A stretch of DNA of 64,000 nt from the NCBI GenBank assembly GCA_010909165.1, contig VJWM01000063.1, positions 1,612,001-1,676,000 of the forward strand, given 5' to 3'. This document shows positions 23,304-35,038 of this stretch, one piece after another. Position 1 is the stretch's first letter. Each line of letters begins with the position of its first letter. A program made the position numbers and the translations under genes. The stretch is from Anthoceros angustus (taxonomy: Eukaryota; Streptophyta; Anthocerotopsida; Anthocerotales; Anthocerotaceae). Under the pieces are notes generated by a model. That model worked only from the letters and a program-made list of their open reading frames with translations, was not told where the DNA came from and searched no databases.

Positions 23304-25131
23304 TCACATCAGCCCCAAAGACCTCAGTTGTTGGACATGCTCAGCAGCAAGTGCAGGAGGAGCCCAATCGGGACCTAGAATTTCTCCGTCCAGATCTTCC
23401 ACAACATACTCCTGCAATTCCATTCGGAAAGCACGTATGATCCTCAGGCATAGGAATATAGAACAAAAAGGCATTCCACAGCTGATGGACAGGCTACGAG
23501 TGACGGACCTTTGTGAGCATTCTCTTGGCAAGAATGTGATAATGGCGTTGCCATATCCTCTGACCAACCATCGTGGCAACAAGCACGCTATAGAAAATGC
23601 CGACGATGGTGAATAATGCAAGTGCCACAACTGCTGCTATGAGAATAACTGGAGCCCCTGCTTCCCCAGCTCCCCCCAGGCAAGTTCCGCACTCACCAGC
23701 CGCTCCTGCACAGCCTTCAAAGCAGGCGGCACAGTCTGTCCACATGCATAAGGTTCCTGGTAAATGGCAGTCTGCGCACACCCTGCCAAACAGAGAACAG
23801 GGTCATGTCACCAACGAAATCCTTGAGAAAAAACCAAAGTTGAACGGCCAAAACCGGAGTCCAAGTACAAACTGAGCATACCCAGGATGACAACAGCAAA
23901 GACACAAATCCCTGCAGGGTTGCGCAAGATCGTTCCGCACTCGACGATCATAGCATGTAAAAAAACAGCCTGAGAGACCAAAGACAGCAAAAAAGAGTAG
24001 AGCTCCTGCATGAACCGCATCATCAAAACAAAGTTAGGCTAAACCACTTGGAGATGCACTTAACACAGCGACCCGCTTACCAGGGACCACTTGGACGATG
24101 CATGACAGAGCAACCACCATCAAAGATACCATCTAAACTACAGCGGAATCCTATCCCCAGAGTGAAGCATACCACAGATGTAGTAAAACTTGAACACGCT
24201 GTTATCGTAGTGCCATGCTAGTCTTAACCGATCATTCCAGTGATGGTCCCCAAGATATACAAGATACCCCAGCGAGATGGTCACCTGGTGGGGCACCAAA
24301 CTTCTTAGAACGGAAAGGTTAGTAACACACTTCGCTTATGCTTGGCAAGCATTTTTGGATAGTTGGATGACGCACCATCTGAACCAAGGCAAAAATCAGA
24401 ATGATATCCCGTGTTACAAAAAACCGGAACTTCAGAGTTCTCCATTTTCTGTCTGCTGGAACTTGAACTCTCAGATAATAAGGCGCTTTACAGGTTGTAC
24501 AATTAGCGAACGCAAAACCTTCCTGTACAGTAGAGAAACCATGTGCGTCACTCACACTTCGATGTGGAAGCAAGGTATGCAGAAGCCTACGTCTCCACCC
24601 AATAGGTGACTACACTAGCCACACTAAACTGCAACACCAGATGGTTATTCCTTGAACACAAATGCAAGCAGCGTCGACAAGATGAAGCACCTACCTTCAC
24701 AGCTCGCCAATGGTCCAGGCACACCCGATGGACATACTTTGAAGAGCCCTTGCACTTGCAAGGAGCAATGAAATCCCTCCCTGGAAATTCCCCATCTCAG
24801 TCATCGCAAGTCGGGAACCCCAACGCTTCTGACCTAACATGCACTCCATGCAGGTGCAGACTAGCATCAAAACAGATCCTACCTACCAGCAAAGCATGCC
24901 GAGCCTATCTTCTCCTCCGCTGCCCTAATTCATCCAAGACAGCCTCATTAAACCCTTACCATCGGATTCGAGGCAAATCCTGCATTGAGGCTGCTCTCCT
25001 GGCCCCGACTCCAAATCCACATCGTCTCTGCTCATGGTTATCAGAGCGCTTGCTTCGCTCACGCGATCAGATGCATTTGCGAAGGACGAGCAAGACACCT
25101 CCGCTGCAGGAGGGCCTAGTTGGATCTCCAT
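23304..25131 (-). CDS. RING-CH (MARCH-type) membrane E3 ubiquitin ligase
   Basis: Seven exons on the minus strand, 25131-24960, 24780-24695, 24522-24376, 24284-24173, 24005-23882, 23782-23509 and 23411-23304, give 340 residues. A RING-CH finger (C4HC3) spans about residues 50-110: CRIC, CKCKG, VHRVCLDHW and CTTCK. Next come two hydrophobic spans (RDIILIFALVQM..., ALLFFAVFGLSGCFFTC), a Cys-rich loop (RDLCLCCCHPGVCADC, CMWTDCAACFEGC) and a third span before GIFYSVLVATMVGQRIW. It ends EHVQQLRSLGLM. The order matches a conserved uncharacterised plant family of RINGv proteins. It should be a membrane E3 ligase; its targets are unknown. Confidence 0.9.
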
Positions 25132-25802
25132 GGCAGGAGAAAGCCTTCAAACGTAGAACGCAGCTGGACACCAGAATATACGCGTCTCACACACTGAGTT
25201 GCGGCTTGATCATGGAGAAGGGGGAGGCTGGACTGAGGGACACAGGCAGCTCAACCAACCCAAAAAAAAAAAACCCCTCTCCCCCGCCCGTGTGCCTGAC
25301 CCCCTATCCAGCCACCCGCTCCACACCAAACAGATCCCGCTCAGCTTAGACCAGAATTGGCAAGCTCAAGCGCCTCTGATTTGCAGCAGACTTACATGCG
25401 GTATCGACAGAAACGGGTGGTGAACAACAGTGCATCCAGCGGGCTGCTCGTGTTTGGATTATTATTGCTTCAGTTTGTTTGCGGACGAGGTCCTTAACAA
25501 TGTCGAAACTACCTCAATCCGCCGTGGTTTATAAAACGATTTTGTTGCATGACCGCCCAATAGACAGCCAGCTCCGCACTTGCGCGCACTACCAGGTTCC
25601 AGGTGCTTGGCTTGGCAATGGCACCACGAGTCAAACAGACTAGGTACAGATGGGAACAGTATCATAACCGGTTCACGATCTCAGATCTATGGCGATCCCT
25701 ACTGCGTGGAATCCAAAGTCTATCTCAAATGTGGATGGGATCTCAGGTTGTCACCTTGTGCATATTTACAATTGCCGTACAATGCAGAATATTGTATGCA
25801 GT
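25132..25802. other. Intergenic, upstream of the RING-CH gene
   Basis: Lies between two minus-strand genes. It contains an A/C homopolymer run near 25261-25285 and no recognisable gene. It should hold the RING-CH promoter and the OBAP 3' UTR. Confidence 0.45.
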
Positions 25803-27092
25803 CTAATAGCCTTGATGTTTCTCTTGCGGCAAAGCGTCCACTTGCTTCAGGCCCGGGGCCCAGCCCTTGCCCTTCTCCCACCAGTTGGCGAGCGGATCGA
25901 CGCCGCCTTCGGGGCCTTTGATGTCCTTGCGCTGCTCCCGCTTCTGCTTGAGCGAGAAATGGTAACGGTTCTCCAGGCCTGCGGAAAGCAGGCATGCAAG
26001 CAGGTGATGAGATGAGGTCTTGGAGGGAGAAGGAGAGTGGTGACAGCAACCTACTTTCAGCGAGCTTTGGGTCGAGCTGGCCATCGCCGGTGAGCGACAT
26101 CATGAGTTGCGGCGGGCCGAGCGGAAGCGTGTCCCCGCGGTCGAACTGCCAAAAGTGGTACACCTTGCCGTATGTAGACGCCACGGGGGCGACGGCGGCG
26201 CGCTCCGCCACCTCGGGTAGGCCCGGCAGAATAAGCACCCCGCTCTTCACCTCGTAGTCGTGCGAGTGCCACAGCTTCTTCTCCTCGTCAGGGAGTCCCT
26301 GGAACAGACGGTTCGAAATAATGTACTCCACCCCGATCAGCCGCGCGTTCTTCTCCGGGCTGTCGTAGATGACGCACTGCCGCATCTCCTCATTCAGGTG
26401 TCCACAGAAGTGGTGCGCCTCAACCTGCCGCCGCATGTCGTATCCGTAGAAGTGGAACCTGCCAATCGACATGGCGTCGATTCACAATTTGTCCAATCTT
26501 CAGATTGCAAACAGATGTGGAAGACACAAATCCACATGGACGCATTCACAATTGGACAAGTCTTCAAGCTCACAATCTTCAAACTCTCTGCATTGTAGAT
26601 ATGAACGCATGGAACGTTCACAATTTGACAAATTCACAGCTTGGTTCACGGCGAGTGCAACTGACCTACAAGGAAGCAAAAATTCTGGACAGAATAATTC
26701 ACAAATTTACAAGAAGCAACTTCACATGCATCCGGTCACAATGTCACAACGCATGCAGACCTGCAAGAAGCAAGCTCACACGGACCTGTCCACCGTTGGA
26801 CACATCCACGAAATCTCAACGCATGCAGTCTGATCCGAAAGCCGGGACAAGTCTCAGAGTCTGTAGGGGATCCGGAGGAGCTCAAATTCATGACACAGTA
26901 GTCAAGCTCAATTGCAGCTTCCAGATTATAGACATACGCGCAAAGGTGCTCGTGGATCTTCTTCAACGGAGTGAACTTGTGCAACATTCCCGCCCCCGCC
27001 TCCACCATCTTGCTGGTGGTCCGCGTGGGATCCCCCGGAATATCGCGCGTGGTGGAAATCGGACCTTCCCCTACCGCAGAAGGCGCAGCCAT
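25803..27092 (-). CDS. Oil body-associated protein (OBAP, DUF1264)
   Basis: Three exons on the minus strand, 27092-26938, 26458-26055 and 25978-25803, give 244 residues, the usual OBAP length. Family hallmarks are [19 protein letters not shown], then [50 protein letters not shown] and a C-terminal [13 protein letters not shown]. OBAPs sit on lipid droplets and are needed for oil body stability in maize and Arabidopsis embryos; in seed-free plants spores or drying tissue are likely sites. The first intron is long for this window (479 bp) and consists of imperfect repeats of caca/acaa-rich sequence. A TATA-like box and an ABRE-like motif lie upstream. Confidence 0.92.
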
Positions 27093-27951
27093 AACGTCCG
27101 ATTAGCCAAAAACCTGCGCCAATTCCTCCTCAATCCCCTTCAATCCAACCTCCCGTCCCGCAGGATGCAAATCTCCGCAGAAGAAACCTCGGACAAACCC
27201 TGGCGACCTTGGAAAAGTGGCAGGAGATGTCCCCCGCCACGTTACCGCAGTCCCTGGCGCGCGCATGCGAGACGCCTGTTATGGCAAACCAGAGTCACAC
27301 CCGGGTTAACGTGGCCTTTATATCCCCGGTTACCCAACACCCCACCACGAGTGCACTCATACACTTGTACACCCAGCACATACTGCCTGTAGAGCGGTAG
27401 TACCTACCCGCTGCCACTACTGTCACTACCACTTCCACTGCCAGCGTGTGATGAAAGTCAGGACATGGGCCCGCGGGCCCCATGGTGCGCGCGCGGATGC
27501 GATGCTGGTCGCTCACCAAATACAGCCCACGCGGCCTTCAAGTTGCAACGCCTTCAAACCCAGTTCACCTTCCTTCCATCCCAAGCGTGGTGCGCACTAC
27601 CCAGACAGCATCCTATAAGCTGTCAACCCCCCCACCGAGCGGCATAGCCTGGTCGTGACAGGACCCGGGAATCCAGAGCTTGCGAAATGCGGCAAGCCGC
27701 CCCGCAGACTCAGTCAAAGCTCGTTATCCGACACCCATGTAGATTGTAATCCCGTTCCGTTCCCCCCGTCGCGCTTGTGCACTCGCTTATGTTATGCTGT
27801 TTGGGACATTCACAAGTTTCACCCCTTTTCTTTTTTGTAGTGTCCCTCCTTGACACTCCACCCCCTCTTTATGCATTGTCCCTCCATGACACTCAACCCC
27901 TTTTCTTTTTGTAATGTCCCTCTTTGACACTCCAACCGGCTATGTCCACCG
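27093..27951. other. OBAP upstream region and start of repeat DNA
   Basis: The first 250 bp are the likely OBAP promoter (see the TATA-box entry). From about 27.8 kb, gtccctc(c/t)(a/t)tgacactcc-type units repeat three times (about 27841-27935). No gene is recognised. Confidence 0.45.
27309..27322 (-). promoter_or_regulatory. Candidate OBAP TATA box with adjacent ABRE-like motif
   Basis: Read on the minus strand, TATAAA occurs at 27322-27317, about 225 bp before the OBAP start codon. The sequence aacgtggcc at 27309 holds an ACGTGGC core (ABRE-like) right beside it. OBAP genes in seed plants are embryo-expressed, so ABA control is plausible, but it rests on these short motifs only. Confidence 0.4.
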
Positions 27952-28349
27952 ACTTAAAACTCCAGCGTGGCGGACGCAGCCAGCTGGCGTGCCACCTCGG
28001 CAGGTGACCGGGGCGTGCAACCGGGAGAAAGAGTTGTGGAGCAGGAGCAGGCTGTGACGACCTGCGACGACGTTGTCAGCTCAGGCTTGCAGCCCTTCGA
28101 CTTGGGATACGATCCACGGCTACCATCTGGCCGCTTTGAATCCTTCGGGAGCACTCCAGATTGGTTCCACAGTCCGCGGACGATCTTCTGGAGCCCGATG
28201 GCCCGAACTCGCCCTTCATAGCCACCAACGAGTAATTCGGCCACCATCACCACTGTGAGCACTCCTACACCGCCTTTGACGTCGAGACTGCACTCCTACA
28301 CCGCCTTCGATGCCGAGTCTGCTCAGCAGCCTTACTGCAACACACCTGT

Positions 28350-28685
28350 TTATACTGCAGGAAATCGTACGCCATTCACTTCTTTGTCACGTTCCACCGG
28401 CGTGCCACCTCGGCGGTGGCGTGCCACCTCGGCGGTGGCCCACCTCTCCATCTTAGAGACGACCTGAACCAGCGGAACGGGCGGAGGTGGCGACCGGGTT
28501 TCAACAGCGCCATTGAAAAGATGTACGTCCGCGCTCCTCAACGGATGGTCCTCTGGTAGGAACTTCCGCGCCCCTTCGTACACCACCTTGTTCAGATGTG
28601 GGGAGTACCTTGCATCCAAGTGCTTCCATAGGTGGAGTGTCATATTGACTTCAGCAAAGGGCTCGAATTCTCCACCGACGAGCAT
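28350..28685 (-). pseudogene. Transposase-like fragment (tnp2/En-Spm resemblance)
   Basis: A 111-residue frame contains ARKFLPEDHPLRSADVHLFNG followed by ETRSPPPPVPL, which resembles the short HP(L/F)R...FNG..E segment of plant En/Spm tnp2-type transposase proteins. It is far shorter than a full transposase and lies inside the inverted-repeat element. The family match is from memory of the motif and is weak. Confidence 0.35.
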
Positions 28686-28813
28686 CCTAATGGCAAGATC
28701 TTCCAGGCATACGAGGGAGGCACAGCCTCTACACCTTCGCAGAGGAGGACACGGGCAAGCCGGCCAACAACAGACCTAGTTTGCCTGGAGAAGGTTTTGG
28801 TGTGTCTACAGTT

Positions 28814-29064
28814 GGGAGGCTGTGCCGTAAGCATGCTCATGGGACCATATCAGCAAGCTCAGTCGGGAGGCCGTGCCGTAAGCGTGCTCATGGGACCACA
28901 TCAGCAAGCTCAGTCGGGAGGCCGTGCAGTAAGCGTGCTCATGGGACCACATCAGCACGCTCAGTCGGGAGGCCGTGCCGTAAGCGTGCTCATGGAACCA
29001 CATCAGCAGGCTCAGTCGGGAGGCCGTGCCGTAAGCGTGCTCATGGGACCACATCAGCAGGCTC
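28814..29064. repeat. 51 bp minisatellite, 4.9 copies
   Basis: Unit gggaggccgtgccgtaagcg plus 31 further bases, repeated five times with a few substitutions; the last copy is cut 4-5 bases short. Because 51 is a multiple of three, the array is open in more than one frame on both strands (for example a 17-residue repeat containing AVSVLMGPHQQ). I do not take that as evidence of coding. Confidence 0.85.
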
Positions 29065-29161
29065 TGCCGCCGATTGGGCCTTCACGACTTCCATCCTTCC
29101 GGTCACCCCCGGCCGAGCTGGCCCTCCAGCTGGTTGCATCCACCATGCTGGAGTTTTAAGT

Positions 29162-30726
29162 TAGTGGGCATCATGAATGGGACAGAGGAACACAAAGTGT
29201 TCTTCAGTCTCAACACCCTTGTTGCATTGCTTCTGTATTGTCAACACTCCCTGCCTCTCCTCCAGCGAGCAACCCAACCTCTATGGTATGTCATTTTTGG
29301 TCTCTCATCTTCAGGAATCCTCTCGTCGAATTTGGAAGCCATCTTACGAAGCAAGTCATCTGAAATTGTGGCACCTTGAGCTTGGATTGCAAGAGCCCAA
29401 GTACATCACGAAAATATTTATAAAAAAAAGAGTGAAATTTCGGGAGAAACTTCTCCGTGTCCAAAAGGCGTGCCATACTCACTTCCATGACGGCCTTGAA
29501 TATAACAACCTACAATTCTTGTGGTTGTGCTACAAACTCAATTCAATTCAATAAAAGTGGTGAGACGCACACACACGACTCCCCAGGCGGAGTCAAACGT
29601 GCCCCCTATAAAGTCCAGCAACGTGCTGGGGCAGGCTAGGCTGGTTCTGGTTTCCCTTGTGCGAGACTTTGGAAGAAACACAAAATCGCAATATTATTGG
29701 TACGAAGACATATTATTGATAGTGCATATATATTATTGAACATAATATGGGACATAGCAATAATATGTCCGATAATACCGTTATGGGAACGAAGACATAT
29801 GAAGTCAGACATACGAAGCGCGGAGAAGTGGGAGGCGGGGAGGCGGGGAGGCGGGGAGGCGGGGAGACAGGAAGGCGGCGGCGACGCGTGGCCGAGGAGC
29901 TTGCGGGACGGCGGCAGGGCGCCGGCGCTGGCGCTGGCGCTGGCCGGACGGGTGGACAATCCGACAGGGCCATGCATCCCGGCCGACGCCGTGGTTCCAT
30001 TGGGGCCCGGGCGGGCCCGCTCAACAGCCTCGGCCCCAACGGGAATTCAAATAAGGCGACGTTGAAGCGTGTACATATAGAGTAAAACCTGGTGACCAGA
30101 CTCGGGCTGGAGGCACCAGTCCGCGGCCTGTCCAGTCATAACCGTCCTCCTCTTGTCCTGCTGGTTCCCGGGCCCGGCGGACAGCCGGCCTTGGCCTCGC
30201 CTCCCCACTGGCTACCATCGCCACCTTCCTGGAAACCTTCCCGCATTCCATGCCACCCCGCTCCGCCCCGCCCCCCGCTTCCTCGATCGCTCCCCGCGCC
30301 GCCAGGTGAAAGCGGGACGCGCAGGCCGGGGAAACGAGGGAGCTTGGATCCCGAGGAAGGGAGGGAAAGGGAACGGAAAAGGGAAAGGGAAAGGAAGGAA
30401 AGGGGAGGGAGAGAAGGACAGGACAGGACTGGGCGGGGGAGGGGAGGGAAGGGAAGGGGAGGAATCTGCAATCGGAAGCAGAGGATCGATTGAAGTTTGC
30501 GTTTTGCGTGCGCGCTTGCGTCTGGGAGTGTGGGAGTGTGGGAGTGTCAGCCTGCGCGTGCGAGTGTGCCGTGTTGGCGACCGCGTTTTTGTGGGTTTTT
30601 GTGGGCGATTGATTACTTCCATGTCTGAGAGAGTGGTTTGTGGGCGGAGAGGGGAGATCTCGTTCAAATCCAGGGAGGAGGGGATGGTGTTGAGGCCTTG
30701 AGGGGAGGAAGCGGACAGGGGGCGGG
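29162..30726. other. Intergenic and GINT1 upstream region
   Basis: AT-rich DNA with palindromic ataat/attat stretches at about 29690-29790, then an abrupt change to GC-rich DNA. It includes a (ggcgggga)n run at about 29831-29867 and a purine-rich A/G tract at about 30350-30470. The GC-rich part is the probable GINT1 promoter and 5' UTR. No gene is recognised. Confidence 0.45.
29831..29867 (+). repeat. (ggcgggga)n run with G-quadruplex potential
   Basis: Four to five 8 bp units of ggaggcgg, with runs of 3-4 G on the plus strand. Its position about 900 bp before the GINT1 start is of unknown meaning. Confidence 0.6.
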
Positions 30727-33362
30727 ATGGGGGAAAAATCCTCGGCGACCTCGGATTGGTGCGACCTGAGCGTGAGGTGCCGCTGTTTCTGGAGATGGAA
30801 TTCGCAGGGCCTGTGCTTCCGGTGCCACGACAAGCTCAAGAACCGGACTTGCGTGCTGCCGCCCGCGGCTCTCTTCTTTCTCGCGGTGCTGCTGCTGTCG
30901 GGGCTGCTGGGGGCGGTGTTTGCGTGGCTGCTCTTCACGCCGTTCCCGCCGCACGATTTCGAGGCGCGGGCCCGGGGGGGATGCCAGCCGGACAACGAGG
31001 GGTCGTGGGCCATCGGGGTGTTCCGGGGGAAGACGCCCTTCACGTTGAAGCCGATCGAGATGGTGAGCTGCGGGAGGCGGTTCTTGGATTGTATACTTTG
31101 ATTTGGGCGGCTATGGCGGCAGAGTGGGAGGGACTAAACTGAAGGGAATGCGGTGAGTGCAGGAAAATGCGCAGAGTGATGGAGGAAATGCTTGGCCGGT
31201 GGCCAACCCGGTGCTTACCTGCGCGTCTGTTTCCAATGGGAGCCATCTGAGCAACTTTGTGGCGGATCCGTTTTTATTCATTCAGGTGGAGGAGGACGCA
31301 TTATTGGGTCTGGTTTGTGTGTGCCTTGATGGTTGGTGAGCTGTCGTGGTGGTCGGCAGTTGGAGTTTGTTGGGTTTTGTCGCTAACGGGGCCGCGCTTG
31401 CTGGATCCAGGGGAATAGGTTTTATCTGTTTTACGAGACAAAAAACAGTGTGACATTGCAAGGGGACATTGGTGTGGCGGAGAGCCTGGATGGCGGGGCG
31501 ACCTGGACGCCGCTTGGAATTGCTCTGAATGAGGAGTGGCATCTTTCCTATCCTTATGTGTTCGAGCACGCCGGAAAGGTCAGTGATTGCTGCCTGCTTG
31601 ATCGCCTCGGCTTGGTTCGTTTTCGTTTTGGTTGAGGATGAAGCAGAGGAGGAGGCAGGAGCGTTGATTGAGGTGATTCGCTGGGTGGCAGATATATATG
31701 ATGCCTGAGGGCAGCCAGAAGGGTGACCTCCGGCTGTATCGAGCAGTGGATTTCCCGCTAGAGTGGACATTGGATCGTGTGCTTATTGGGAAGCCACTGG
31801 TGGATGCAGCCCTTGTGAAATATGATGGAGTGTTTTGGATTTTGGGCTCGGATTCTACACGATTTGGGTCTGTGAAAAATGGGGAGCTGGAGATCTGGTA
31901 TTCTAGCTCCTTGTCAGGGCCATGGGCGCAGCATGGAGCGAATCCCATCCACAACCGGCACAAGAGTTTGGGCTCTCGTAATGCTGGGAGACCTATCTTT
32001 TGGGATGGGAATTTGTACCGGTTTGGGCAGGACTGTGGTGAGACATATGGGCGCAGGGTGCGAGCTTTTAAGGTTGTCAAGCTAGACAAGACTAGGTACA
32101 AGGAGGTGGAGGTGCCTCTTGGCTTTGTAGAGTCCCAAAAGGGTCGGTATGCCTGGAATGGCATGCGGTATCACCACATGGATGCTCACATGCTCCCAAC
32201 CGGAGACTGGATAGCAGCCATGGATGGAGACCGAGTGCCCAGTGGAGATATCGTCAACAGGAGATTAACCGGGTTGTTAGGATTGTTGGTACTGGCTGTC
32301 TCAAACCTGGTGCTCGGCGTCCTGTTGGGTTTCCTCCGATGTGCTCTCCCACCCAGTATGTACCTCGTCTCAGGCAGGAGCGACATTTTGGCATCTTGGT
32401 ATCGTCCTGGTTTGGGGGCAAGGATGTACAAATTCTTGCACGGTTTGAACAGAAGTAGCAGCTTCATGAGGGGCCGGGTGCGAGTCAAGAGCTGTTTCGG
32501 CTTCCTTGTGCTTGCACTCAGTTTCACCATCAGCTTGGTGGCGGTGTGCGTGATGGTCAAATGCTTTCTCGGTGGCAATGGTGCAGAAGACCCCTACCCT
32601 ATCCGACACCAGTATTCCCAGTTCACCATGGTGACCATGACCTACGACGCCCGACTCTGGAACCTCAAAATGTACATAAGGCACTACTCCAGGTGTGCAT
32701 CGGTGCGGGAAATAGTGGTGGTCTGGAACAAGGGGCAGCCTCCTGATCCTGCAGACTTCGACTCAGCCGTGCCCGTCAGAATCCGGGTGGAAAAGAAGAA
32801 CTCTCTCAACAACAGGTTCAGACCAGACCCACTTATCAGCACCAGGGCAGTACTGGAGCTGGATGACGACATAATGGTCACATGTGACGATGTGGAACGA
32901 GGCTTCAAGGCATGGCGGGAGCATCCTGGCAGAATTGTAGGCTACTACCCCCGCCTAGTAGACAGCAGCCTGGTATACAAAAACGAAAGATACGCCAGGT
33001 CCCGAGACGCCTACAACATGATGCTCACAGGTGCAGCCTTCATGGACGGGCAATCCGGCTTCGAGAAATACTGGAGCAAAGCAAACGAACAGGGCAGGGC
33101 CATCGTCGACGAGCTTCTCAACTGCGAGGACATCCTCTACAACTTCATCCTTGCCAACAGCAGCTCTGGAGTGTCGGTCCAGTACATCCACCCGTCATGG
33201 GCCGTGGACACCTCAAAGCTCTCCAGCTCAGCCATCAGTCGGAACACCCAGTCACACTACGGGAAAAGGACGAACTGTCTGAAAAGGTTCTCTGATCTGT
33301 TCGGAGGCACTCCACTGAAGAAGCAAAGCTTCCGCAGCCGGCAGGACGGTTGGGACCTGTGA
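30727..33362 (+). CDS. GINT1: Glucosamine inositolphosphorylceramide transferase (GT64)
   Basis: Four exons, 30727-31062, 31163-31285, 31411-31578 and 31692-33362, give 765 residues, the length I recall for Arabidopsis GINT1. An N-terminal cytosolic Cys/Trp-rich part and a membrane anchor (about residues 50-72) are followed by a GH43-like beta-propeller region (FVADPFLF, MMPEG, GRPIFWDG). Then come two hydrophobic spans and the C-terminal exostosin-type GT64 domain, with the metal-binding DDD at about 600-602 (LELDDDIMV). GINT1 adds N-acetylglucosamine to GIPC sphingolipids in the Golgi. Every exon joins in phase 0. The last 13 codons lie inside a 1.7 kb block that is repeated directly downstream. 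Confidence 0.95.
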
Positions 33363-35038
33363 TCAAGCCTGGATGCTGGGTTTCCCTCTCGTGTACAGTA
33401 GACAGCTGGAGAGGAAGGATGTAGCTTTGGTATCTGAGGATGGTTGCTTTGTTGTGTCTTCTGTCCACAATAGTGGTGTTTTCCGCTCCTTTGCAAATAC
33501 TTCATCTTCTTTCCATGGAGCTCCGTGCCCAGCAGGCTCCTTCGGAAGCTTGTTGTCTGTGACACGTCTTCAACGCTGGTGAGTAGATGCATTCATTCCT
33601 GCCGAGTTGTGCACTTTGCGCATCTCCTACGTTGGAATGCGGAGATCTGACTTTCCAGGCTGTGTTCTTGTCATCAGGGCACGCGAGTCTTGCGGCATGA
33701 GGCCCGTGAACAACAGTGGGTCCCCACTCCCCACCAAGTATGTACACTTGCTCCCACCAAACAGAAGCCCAGAAATCGAGAACCTCCAGGCTCCAGTCTC
33801 CAGTCTCTAGGCTCCAGGCTCCAGGCTCCAGGCTCCCTGTCGGTATGCTGCTGGGCTGAATTTGCCATGCTGTAGCGGCTGATTCGGGCCCGTCCCAGAG
33901 CCGTGCTCTTCCAAATGTCAAACCATTTCAAACAGCAGGATCGGATTTAAACAACTGTTTCCTGGCAGATCCTCCGGCAGCGGCAGCGGCAGCGGCATCG
34001 GCAGCGGCGGGGGACCCTATGCTTTCGCCACAATGTGCGTTACTATTTGCCGTTCCGTGCTTGTGGAATCTGTGCCCGCTTTTTATTAACGCTAACCGTT
34101 CACATCTACCCGTGAATGATGGACTGTAAGGCCTTGGAGGAGTTTTCCTCCTGTACAATATTCAAGTTCTCCCCGTCTATGTACATATCGCTCCCCGAAC
34201 TCGCCTGTATGTGTACAGCCTCTTTCAATGTACAGTCCACCCCCCCTAATTGGGACTGGTTCGGAGTGCCTTTAGAGGTCCCATTAAGGGAAGTGTCCCG
34301 ATTGTATTTTCCCTATTTAAAAATAATAAAAATATTATAAATTTTAAAACAAATCAAAAAATACCAAAAAAAAAGAAATTTTAAATTTTGATTGATAGGT
34401 TTCACTAAAAATAATTTTTACCAGTTCTTTATATAGTTGTTTGAAAGCTAGCACTCTCTAAGCGATCAAAAACCTCTACCTATCATAAAGGAAAAGCTTA
34501 GCTTAAGAGTCTTCAATCACACCTAAAAGTCTATTGTGCTCTCAAATAATGGATTCTTTTTCTTTCTTTTTAAATTTTTAGTAAAAATTAGAAATCCCAT
34601 TTAGGAGGTGAAACTAACATGAATGTATGTTTCAAGGTCCCATTATCATTTAGGAAAAGTCCCATTTATTACATTGTAAACTAAAGGAGTAGGATGGGAG
34701 GTCCCATTTAGAGAGGAATCCCATTTATAGAATTCCCAATTAGGGGCCATGACATGTACATGTGCACATGGTCACCATTGCTTAAGCTCGTCCACTCCAC
34801 CTCCAACGGTTCCAAGTTAATATATAATTAAATTTTTATGTTAGTTTAAATAATATGTTTTGAATACATAGGTGCTAAAAGGATGAATGATTGATGACGT
34901 GAGTTCACGGGTATTAGAGCATCTTGATGATATATGAGAGTTTTTGCTCAAACTTATCGTTAAGTGATGATGGAATGAGAGTTCGCCTCATTGGACAAGT
35001 ACCTCCGTAACTGTAATTATACTTGATAACAATTTGGC
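33324..35038 (+). repeat. Tandem duplication, copy 1 (with GINT1 3' end)
   Basis: 1715 bp from caaagcttccgc (33324) up to the same hexamer at 35039. It starts inside the last GINT1 codons and includes its 3' UTR, a ggctcca microsatellite near 33788-33836, a MITE and AT-rich DNA. Copy 2 follows without spacer. Confidence 0.92.
34233..34752. mobile_element. Tc1/mariner-like MITE, copy 1
   Basis: The left terminus CAGTCCACCCCCCCTAATTG is preceded by TA. The right end (cccaattagggg) is decayed, ending near 34752, compared with the copy in the second duplicate. The interior is rich in tcccattta words and has no gene. Confidence 0.6.

Larger units (their letters stand above)
27952..29161. mobile_element. 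1.2 kb element bounded by 50 bp inverted repeats
   Basis: The left end at 27952-28001 (acttaaaactccagcgtgg...) and the reverse complement of 29112-29161 (acttaaaactccagcatgg...) agree at about 43 of 50 positions. The interior holds a transposase-like fragment, gtgccacctcggc-type direct repeats near 27990 and 28390-28430, and a 51 bp minisatellite. I could not find a matching target-site duplication, so the boundaries and class are tentative. Confidence 0.55.

Noticed and set aside
24081-24132. A separate hydrophobic exon in the RING-CH gene
   Set aside because: It breaks the reading frame. The exon 24005-23882 gives a join in phase and the conserved ALLFF...GLSGCF segment.
28632-29159. A protein with five 17-residue repeats
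   Set aside because: The repeat follows from a 51 bp minisatellite that is open in other frames too, and the frame ends in an inverted repeat.
30021-31043. A 340-residue minus-strand frame across the GINT1 5' region
   Set aside because: Ser/Pro-rich, runs antisense through GINT1 exon 1 and its purine-rich leader; no homology recognised.
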